This document shows, one piece after another, positions 58,114-64,000 of a DNA stretch of 64,000 nt (positions within the stretch are counted from its first letter, which is position 1; each line of letters opens with the position of its first letter). The stretch covers positions 276,723 to 340,722 of the forward strand of contig NZ_QJJQ01000002.1 in the NCBI RefSeq assembly GCF_003201975.1, given 5' to 3'. A model generated the notes under the pieces. It worked only from the letters and a program-made list of their open reading frames with translations, made no database searches and was not told the origin of the DNA. Made by a program: the position numbers and the translations under genes. This stretch comes from Pseudogracilibacillus auburnensis (lineage in GTDB: Bacteria; Bacillota; Bacilli; Bacillales; Amphibacillaceae).

Positions 58114-60144
58114 ATGAAAAGATATTTATACGTAGTTAGTCTTATATTTCTAATTTTTCTTGCAAGTTGTTCCAATGAAGAACATAACCCAGCAGAGCAG
58201 CTTGATACATACATTTCCCTTTGGAACAAAAATGAGTTTATGAAAATGTATGAGATGCTGACAGATGAAGTGAAAGCTGAATATGCAAAAGAAGATTTTG
58301 TTGATCGCTATGAGAAAATTTACAATGATCTAGGAATCGAAAATTTGGCTATATCTTCAACCGAATTATCAGATAAAGAGTTGTCCAAAGCTCGTGAAGA
58401 AGGGATTGTCACTGTCCCCTTAGAAGTAGAAATGGATAGTATCGCTGGTCCAATTCAATTCACATATGATATTACCCTTCACTTGGTGGAAGAAGATAAT
58501 GAGGAAGAAACAAAAGACTGGTATATTGAATGGGATCCTGGACTTATTTTTCCTGATTTGGCGGATGGCGGAAAAATTAAGATTGATGTAGAAAGCCCAA
58601 GAAGAGGAGAAATTCTTGACCGCAATCAAATGCCACTTGCTATCAATGATATCGCTTATGAAATTGGAGTTGTCCCAAGTAAATTTGAATCTGAAGAAAA
58701 TGAAAAAGAGCAAATTGCAGCATTATTAAATATGTCGGTTAATGCAATAGATGAAAAGTTAAATGCAGCTTGGGTTGAGCCTGACCATTTCGTTCCATTA
58801 AAAATAATTCCCAAAAGTGCGGAAGAAAAAATATCTCAATTGTTGCTTATTCCTTCCGTCACTTCTGTTAAAACAACTGGTAGAACATACCCATCCAATA
58901 AGGCTGCCGCACATTTAACTGGGTACATTGGGCAAATCACGTCTGAAGAAATGAAAAAATATCCAGAAGGTGCGTACAAAGAAAGTGATATGATTGGTAA
59001 ACGCGGTCTGGAACTCTTTTATGAAGACAAATTACGTGGCGAAGAAGGAGTTAAAATACTAATCATTAAAGATAATGGCGATAAAAAAGAAGAAACGATT
59101 CTGCTAGCGGAGAAATCTGTAAAAAATGGGGAACATATTCAAATTTCAATTGATGTTAATATTCAAGAAAAAATATTTTCGTCTTATGAAGGTAAATCTG
59201 GAACTGCAGCTGCCATTAACCCAAAAACTGGGGAAATTCTAGCATTAATAAGCAGTCCATCGTTTGATCCGAATGAATTAACGTATGGAATCTCTCAAAG
59301 TAACTGGGATGCACTAATGAATGATAAAGAAGAACCATTTGTTAACCGCTTTACAGCAACGTATGCACCTGGTTCAGTTCTAAAGCCTGTTTCAGCTGCA
59401 ATAGGGTTATCAAATGGCACGATTAAGCCAGAAGAAGGAATTACGATAAATGGGTTAACATGGGGGAAAGAAGGATGGGGAGACTTCAAAGTAAAACGGG
59501 TTTCTACCACTTCGAAACCAGTCGATCTAAGAGAAGCTATTATTAAATCAGATAATATTTATTTCGCAATGAAAGCTGTTGAAATGGGTAGTGATAATTA
59601 TATTGAAGGGTTGAAAAAATTTGGTTTTGGAGAAAAGCTTCCAGTCTCTTTTCCGTTTAATGCATCACAAGTGTCAAATGATGGGAAATTGACGGATGAA
59701 GTTCTCCTTGCAAATACGAGTTATGGGCAAGGGGAAATCGAGGTAAGCTCTCTGCATATGGCACTTGCCTATACTCCTTTTTTAAATAAGGGGAACATGA
59801 TAAAACCGAGCTTTTTACAAGAGGATAAAAAAGGAGAAATTTGGGTTGAAAATGTGATTAGTGAAGAAGATGCCGAACTAATGCAACAATATTTACGTGA
59901 TGTTGTGACAGATGGTACTGCAAAAGCAGCGAAAGATGAGGATTTCCCTGTATCGGGAAAAACCGGAACTGCAGAGCTTAAAGTTGCCCTCGATACGAAA
60001 GGTCATGAAAATGGTTGGTTCGTCGGATATCCAACAGAAGATCAAGATATGTTAATTGCGATGATGGTAGAAAAAGCGGAAAATATTGGCTCAAGCAGTT
60101 TTGTTGCTGGTAAAGTATTGGATATTTTAAAAGATACAAAGTAA
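58114..60144 (+). CDS. pbpC: Penicillin-binding protein 3-type transpeptidase with MecA-N domain
   Basis: The 676-residue lipoprotein has a lipobox LASC, an NTF2-like MecA_N domain (about 27-145), a PBP dimerisation domain (about 150-330) and a transpeptidase domain. The catalytic set is intact: S421-V-L-K424, S479-D-N481 and K616-T-G618. This is the architecture of B. subtilis PbpC (PBP3) and of staphylococcal PBP2a, whose members are low-affinity class B PBPs. GGGGG precedes ATG 58114. It crosslinks peptidoglycan outside the membrane. Resistance cannot be inferred from this sequence. Confidence 0.88.
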   Translation: MKRYLYVVSLIFLIFLASCSNEEHNPAEQLDTYISLWNKNEFMKMYEMLTDEVKAEYAKEDFVDRYEKIYNDLGIENLAISSTELSDKELSKAREEGIVTVPLEVEMDSIAGPIQFTYDITLHLVEEDNEEETKDWYIEWDPGLIFPDLADGGKIKIDVESPRRGEILDRNQMPLAINDIAYEIGVVPSKFESEENEKEQIAALLNMSVNAIDEKLNAAWVEPDHFVPLKIIPKSAEEKISQLLLIPSVTSVKTTGRTYPSNKAAAHLTGYIGQITSEEMKKYPEGAYKESDMIGKRGLELFYEDKLRGEEGVKILIIKDNGDKKEETILLAEKSVKNGEHIQISIDVNIQEKIFSSYEGKSGTAAAINPKTGEILALISSPSFDPNELTYGISQSNWDALMNDKEEPFVNRFTATYAPGSVLKPVSAAIGLSNGTIKPEEGITINGLTWGKEGWGDFKVKRVSTTSKPVDLREAIIKSDNIYFAMKAVEMGSDNYIEGLKKFGFGEKLPVSFPFNASQVSNDGKLTDEVLLANTSYGQGEIEVSSLHMALAYTPFLNKGNMIKPSFLQEDKKGEIWVENVISEEDAELMQQYLRDVVTDGTAKAAKDEDFPVSGKTGTAELKVALDTKGHENGWFVGYPTEDQDMLIAMMVEKAENIGSSSFVAGKVLDILKDTK

Positions 60145-60156
60145 TACTGCGGTTTT

Positions 60157-60458
60157 GAGGCTGGGACATAACTAAAACGACCATATCGAAAGACGAATAA
60201 TGCATTATCTTAGCGGAGGAAATATACGTAGACTCCTGCGGGAGGAAAGGCATCGGTGAGACCCCACAGTGCGCTAGCCGAGGAGACTCACCAGCCGCCC
60301 GCGGTAAAGGAGTCACTGTGAAAACAAGCGATAGCGCAGGTTGAACAGATGTCGCTCTTATGCCCTGTGGTGAAAGCGAAGTATATTTCCAGAGCGGATT
60401 ATATGCAGCTACCATTGTTCGGGTTTTTCTTTGGTGAAAACACTTTTGTCCCGGCCTC
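60157..60458. repeat. Inverted-end dispersed element, family B copy 2 (302 bp)
   Basis: It opens with GAGGCTGGGACATAACT and closes with TTTTGTCCCGGCCTC, so the outer GGCTGGGACA/TGTCCCGGCC ends pair. Its centre contains the common Bacillaceae GC-rich motif CCTGCGGGAGGAAAGGCATC and GAGGAGACTCACCAGCCGCC. The 49203-49374 element shares its right third. No transposase is encoded. Confidence 0.7.
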
Positions 60459-60610
60459 TTCTATTATGCTTACGTGAGGATAGGAATAAACGTTGTCTAG
60501 TTCCTTTACCGACGATAAAAATCGTCTCTTTCGCGAAAGGAAACACGCTGATTGGTAAGCAGTTAGGCGTTGAAAAGGCTATGTTGTCGGTTTTATTATT
60601 TCTGTGAGCA

Positions 60611-60652
60611 AAAAAAGAGAAACTTTCTATTGTTAAATAGAAAATTCTCCTT
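60611..60652 (-). terminator. Rho-independent terminator of the IDEAL-domain gene
   Basis: GGAGAA-TTCTATT pairs with AATAGAA-TTCTC around a 4-nt loop, then a T run on the minus strand, immediately after the stop at 60653. Confidence 0.75.
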
Positions 60653-61102
60653 TTATAATAACTTCACTAACATATTAAATGTTTGAATATCTTTTTCATC
60701 CAGTGATTTATCTATTAATCTTTTAATATTTTGCACTTCTAGTTCCTTAATAATTAATTCGGTTTTATCATTCAGTTGACTTTCTTGTTTTTGTACAACT
60801 AATGATTTTTCATAATAAGGCTTAATGATTTCTTCTAATTGATCCATAAAATCAGCAAGGGAAGTTAATTTTTTTACGGTTAAATAAATAATATCTTTCC
60901 CTTTTTGAAAGGCAAATTTTGTTTCTGTATTAACAACCTGTTTTGTTTTACGATTAATTAATATTTCCTGACCTTCAATCGGAACAAAATGGTATACTTT
61001 CTTATTAATAAATAACGAAAAATACTGATACGCCAATATGATCCGGATATATTCTGTATTCATTTTAATATAATAAGGTTTTAATAATTTAACTGTCACC
61101 AT
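60653..61102 (-). CDS. IDEAL-domain protein of unknown function
   Basis: A 149-residue protein starts at ATG 61102 with AGGAGG 8 nt upstream. The N-terminal 90 residues are mixed alpha/beta with no family I know. The C-terminus (about 115-149, ELEVQNIKRLIDKSLDEKDIQTF) fits the short helical IDEAL domain seen in several Bacillus proteins such as ComK and YpiB relatives. It ends in a terminator. The upstream P-loop gene is only 80 nt away, so the pair may be co-transcribed. Confidence 0.7.
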   Translation of the reverse strand: MVTVKLLKPYYIKMNTEYIRIILAYQYFSLFINKKVYHFVPIEGQEILINRKTKQVVNTETKFAFQKGKDIIYLTVKKLTSLADFMDQLEEIIKPYYEKSLVVQKQESQLNDKTELIIKELEVQNIKRLIDKSLDEKDIQTFNMLVKLL

Positions 61103-61184
61103 TTCCCCCACCTCCTAATTGAAAGATACTATGTTAGTTGACTTATTTTACAATGAATTCAGAAAAATTGCAAGAGTAAATTTA

Positions 61185-62213
61185 TTATTTGGGCATAATT
61201 TCCTCGACGATTTGATCAAAATTGTTTATTTCTGTATGCAGCCAACTTTTTTCTTTCTTTTCCTCTAATTCCTTTGTAGCTTCGAGTTTCTTTAAGCCCT
61301 TTTTCATTTCGGCTTTATATCTTTTTGTATAATGAGTTATTTCAGCCTCATATTTTTCATCTGTTCCCTTCGTTACTGTTTGTTCGTATAGATCGACAAT
61401 TGCATCACCAATTCGTGTTGGAAATAATTCATGTGGTGGCGTGCTGTCAAATAGACAACAATCAAGATCGCGAATGATGAGCATATCAAGACTTTTTGGA
61501 TCAAAGCTACAATGGTAGACTTCTACATCATATCCATATTGATGACATGCTTCTAATACTTTTTTCATAAATACTGATTTTCCTGTTCCCGCTCTCCCTT
61601 TAATAAAAATTCGATTTTGGATAGGTTCGATTAAATCTTGCACATGATTGACGATCCCATCAGGCGTATTTGTACCAAATAACCTTTTATACACTGTAAT
61701 TGGTTGTGAACTTGTTTCAGTATCATGAAATAATTCCGCTATACAATTTTCTGCCGCATGATCCGCTTTTGTAAAATCCATTTCATTAATATAGATTTTT
61801 TCTAAATCATCGTGGATTTCTAATCCTCTTTTGAAATAAGCATATGCTTCTTCATATAGTTGATTTTTTTCTGGCATGTGAACAGCTTTGTCTGAACTAC
61901 CTGGAATAAATTCGGTTAAATCAACGATTATTTCATTTTCTATCGAAGGGTCATTATTCGCTAATATTGCTACAGATAGCTCACGAACTATTATTCCATC
62001 CACATATTCTTTACTTTGAGGACTACTAATTATTTCAAGATCATATTCTTTACTGTAAAAATTGGCAATTTTTTTTAACACTTTCGTTTTTACTATGTTT
62101 GAAGGATGTTGTAAAATAATTATTTTCTTTATGTCTTTTATATTCGATTGTAAAAAGGTTACATATCCCTCTGCTGTATGACCATGTACATAGTATTTTA
62201 TTTCTTGATGCAC
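61185..62213 (-). CDS. PRK06851-type P-loop protein with a decayed first P-loop
   Basis: The 342-residue protein starts at GTG 62213 (AAGGA site), because the ATG at 62249 sits inside a TATAAT box. It has two related halves. In the second, KGRAGTGKSVFMKK is an intact Walker A, followed by YDVEVYHCSFDPKSLDMLIIRDLD. In the first, LQHPSNIVKTKVLKK holds the same place without the Gly-Lys-Ser, followed by YDLEIISSPQSKEYVDGIIVRELS. The N-terminus YYVHGHTAEGYVTF matches PRK06851 family members. Function is unknown; the second half should bind nucleotide. No partner is named. Confidence 0.8.
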   Translation of the reverse strand: MHQEIKYYVHGHTAEGYVTFLQSNIKDIKKIIILQHPSNIVKTKVLKKIANFYSKEYDLEIISSPQSKEYVDGIIVRELSVAILANNDPSIENEIIVDLTEFIPGSSDKAVHMPEKNQLYEEAYAYFKRGLEIHDDLEKIYINEMDFTKADHAAENCIAELFHDTETSSQPITVYKRLFGTNTPDGIVNHVQDLIEPIQNRIFIKGRAGTGKSVFMKKVLEACHQYGYDVEVYHCSFDPKSLDMLIIRDLDCCLFDSTPPHELFPTRIGDAIVDLYEQTVTKGTDEKYEAEITHYTKRYKAEMKKGLKKLEATKELEEKKEKSWLHTEINNFDQIVEEIMPK

Positions 62214-62249
62214 AACAACACTTCCTTTTATTTCTACGAGTTTATTCAT

Positions 62250-62255
62250 ATTATA
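62250..62255 (-). promoter_or_regulatory. Candidate -10 element for the P-loop gene
   Basis: A perfect TATAAT on the minus strand abuts the in-frame ATG at 62249, implying that ATG is at the promoter and the downstream GTG is the true start. The -35 region AAAACA is weak. Confidence 0.45.
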
Positions 62256-62315
62256 TGCAAATTATGTGTAGATGTTTTTGCCTACAAAAATTCAACAACT
62301 TACCATTTAAAAAAT

Positions 62316-62675
62316 TTATCCAATACCTAATTGCTTGCGTTCTTCGGTCGTGAAAACGCGAGAGCGTGTTAAAAATCTTTTTCCTTCTGGCCCCTCGAGT
62401 GAAAACATCCCTCCACGTCCATCAACAACATCAATAATTAATTGTGTATGTTTCCAGTAATCATATTGATCTTTCGACATATAAAATGGTGTACCACCAA
62501 TTTTACCTAATAAAACATCCGAATCTCCAGTTCGGAACTCATCTCTCGGATAGCACATTGGGGAACTCCCATCACAACAACCTCCAGATTGATGAAACAT
62601 AAGGTCTCCATGTATCTCTTTTAAATGTTTGATTAAAGAAAGGGCTGCTTCTGTCGCTGTCACTCGTTCCACCAT
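62316..62675 (-). CDS. DUF779 protein, aldehyde dehydrogenase-associated
   Basis: The 119-residue protein belongs to DUF779, with the Cys-rich stretch QSGGCCDGSSPMC and conserved LGKIGGTPFYMSKDQYDYWKHTQLIIDVV. DUF779 genes are commonly found next to acetaldehyde-type aldehyde dehydrogenase genes, as here; the role is not known. I chose ATG 62675 since GGAG sits 8 nt upstream; two earlier ATGs (62681, 62696) are too close or lack a site. A terminator separates it from the dehydrogenase upstream. Confidence 0.88.
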   Translation of the reverse strand: MVERVTATEAALSLIKHLKEIHGDLMFHQSGGCCDGSSPMCYPRDEFRTGDSDVLLGKIGGTPFYMSKDQYDYWKHTQLIIDVVDGRGGMFSLEGPEGKRFLTRSRVFTTEERKQLGIG

Positions 62676-62745
62676 TTTCATCACTCCTCTTATCATATTA
62701 TATATAATGGGCTACTTTCTAATGCACGTTTTATCTCTTTTGTAC

Positions 62746-62781
62746 AAAAAACTCCCACTATTTTCTAGAGTGGGAGTTTTT
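62746..62781 (-). terminator. Terminator between aldehyde dehydrogenase and DUF779 genes
   Basis: AAAACTCCCACT pairs with AGTGGGAGTTTT around a 9-nt loop, flanked by A/T runs on both sides; it can act on either strand and follows the dehydrogenase stop. Confidence 0.88.
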
Positions 62782-62788
62782 CATTTGA

Positions 62789-64000
62789 TTAAAAGAATCC
62801 AGCTGGACCTTCACTATAACTAACAAGTAAATTTTTCGTCTGCTGGTAATGGCTTAACATCATTAAGTGTGTTTCTCTACCAATTCCGGATTTTTTATAT
62901 CCACCAAAAGCTGCATGCGCTGGATACTGGTGGTACGTATTTGTCCATACGCGACCAGCTTGGATACCACGTCCAAATCGATACGCTTTATTAATATTGC
63001 GTGTCCAAACTCCAGCACCTAATCCATATAACGTATCATTTGCAATTTCCATCGCTTCATCATCGTCAGAGAATGTCGTCACTGATAAAACAGGTCCAAA
63101 AATTTCCTCTTGGAAAATGCGCATTTTATTATGACCTTTAAAAATAGTCGGTTCTACATAATATCCGCCCCCAAGTTCTCCTTCCAATTTATTTGCATTT
63201 CCACCGATTAATACTTCTGCACCTTCCTCTTTTCCGATGTTAAGATAAGAAGTGATTTTCTCCAATTGCTCTGTAGAAGCTTGTGCACCCATCATCGTTT
63301 CCGTGTCGAGTGGGTGTCCGATCTTTATCTTCTTCACTCGGTCAATCGCACGCTCTATGAAAGAATCATAAATCGATTCATGAATTAACGCTCGTGATGG
63401 ACATGTACAAACTTCCCCTTGGTTTAGTGCAAACATGACTAATCCTTCAATCGCTTTATCTAGAAATCCGTCATCTTCATCCATGACATCTTTAAAAAAT
63501 ATGTTTGGTGATTTCCCACCGAGTTCTAACGTTACTGGGATTAAATTTTCAGAAGCATATTGCATAATTAAACGTCCTGTAGTCGTTTCTCCAGTAAATG
63601 CTACTTTCGAAACACGACTATTGGAAGCAAGTGGTTTTCCAGCTTCCACCCCGAATCCATTGACAATATTCAGTACCCCAGGAGGAATCAAATCACCAAT
63701 TAATTCAAGTAATACATGAATAGATGCTGGTGTTTGTTCTGCTGGTTTTAAAACGACACAGTTACCTGCTGCAAGTGCTGGTGCAATTTTCCACGTCGCC
63801 ATTAAAATTGGGAAATTCCATGGAATTATTTGACCTACCACTCCAATTGGCTCATGAAAATGATATGCTACCGTATCATTGTCGATTTGACTAATCGTTC
63901 CTTCTTGTGACCTAATTGCTGAGGCGAAATAACGATAATGGTCGACAGCAAGTGGTATATCTGCTGCTAATGTTTCTCTAACTGCTTTTCCATTATCCCA
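62789..64000 (-). CDS. Aldehyde dehydrogenase (AldB/ExaC-like), 5' end outside window
   Basis: The C-terminal 404 residues are present; the N-terminus is beyond the right edge. ALDH features include PWNFP, the catalytic Glu in LELGGKSP, the catalytic Cys in [10 protein letters not shown], and [10 protein letters not shown]. The [15 protein letters not shown] and [12 protein letters not shown] stretches resemble AldB/ExaC acetaldehyde dehydrogenases, which oxidise acetaldehyde to acetate with NAD(P). The DUF779 neighbour supports this subgroup. The coding frame continues unbroken from 63841 to 64000. Confidence 0.93.
   Translation of the reverse strand, partial: WDNGKAVRETLAADIPLAVDHYRYFASAIRSQEGTISQIDNDTVAYHFHEPIGVVGQIIPWNFPILMATWKIAPALAAGNCVVLKPAEQTPASIHVLLELIGDLIPPGVLNIVNGFGVEAGKPLASNSRVSKVAFTGETTTGRLIMQYASENLIPVTLELGGKSPNIFFKDVMDEDDGFLDKAIEGLVMFALNQGEVCTCPSRALIHESIYDSFIERAIDRVKKIKIGHPLDTETMMGAQASTEQLEKITSYLNIGKEEGAEVLIGGNANKLEGELGGGYYVEPTIFKGHNKMRIFQEEIFGPVLSVTTFSDDDEAMEIANDTLYGLGAGVWTRNINKAYRFGRGIQAGRVWTNTYHQYPAHAAFGGYKKSGIGRETHLMMLSHYQQTKNLLVSYSEGPAGFF

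Noticed and set aside
59978-60415. 145-codon minus-strand protein overlapping the PBP gene and a repeat
   Set aside because: It is antisense to pbpC and then runs in a family B element.

Overview
The window is chromosomal DNA from a low-GC, motile, competence-gene-bearing member of the Bacillaceae. Gene order follows the Bacillus subtilis crh-to-degS segment closely, from memory of that chromosome: crh, whiA, yvcK, rapZ, trxB, yvoF, ppaX, yvoD, lgt, hprK, yvlD, uvrA, uvrB, minJ, ctpB, ftsX, ftsE, cccB, prfB, secA, hpf, then the late flagellar cluster, comFC, comFA, degV, degU, degS and yvyE. Nearly all genes lie on the minus strand; only yvyE, a sortase and a penicillin-binding protein gene run on the plus strand. 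No rRNA, tRNA, CRISPR array, transposase or prophage was seen. The species cannot be named from the sequence.

Region 1-14 kb holds a coupled lactone-oxidase-like / PLP-enzyme pair, then the carbon-control group: crh, whiA, yvcK, rapZ and, further on, ppaX, lgt and hprK. HprK phosphorylates Crh on Ser46, PpaX removes the pyrophosphate made by the reverse reaction, and a cre-like site lies in a promoter near 50.9 kb. Bacillithiol synthesis (bshB2, yojF) and thioredoxin reductase cover thiol redox. Region 14-34 kb holds uvrA/uvrB, a ba3-type oxygen reductase with a small membrane partner, minJ, ctpB, an M23 hydrolase beside ftsEX, cytochrome c551, prfB with its programmed frameshift, and secA.

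Region 34-43 kb is hpf followed by fliT, fliS, fliD, flaG, csrA, fliW, yviE, flgL, flgK, flgN, flgM and yvyF. A sigma-D promoter precedes flaG and another precedes flgM. The flagellin gene usually found between flaG and csrA is not there. flgN appears to start at a non-canonical AUA codon.

Region 43.4-51 kb interrupts the usual comFC-yvyF adjacency. It holds a formate-type group (fdhD, a molybdopterin oxidoreductase, an OFA-family transporter) and a 2.3-kb gene-free tract. That tract contains an exact 40-bp tandem repeat of 26 full units plus a truncated one (44242-45310), preceded by a degenerate array of about 20 bp period. This array is the most unusual structure in the window; it looks non-coding although all forward frames are largely open across it.

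Region 51-64 kb has comFC, comFA, degV, degU, degS, yvyE, a class D sortase, a PBP3-type transpeptidase, an IDEAL-domain protein, a two-lobed P-loop protein with a decayed first P-loop, a DUF779 protein and the end of an aldehyde dehydrogenase gene. Several intergenic gaps carry dispersed repeats with inverted ends and no coding capacity (near 9.8, 13.3, 49.2, 57.8 and 60.2 kb, plus more decayed copies), which suggests non-autonomous mobile or REP/MITE-like elements.
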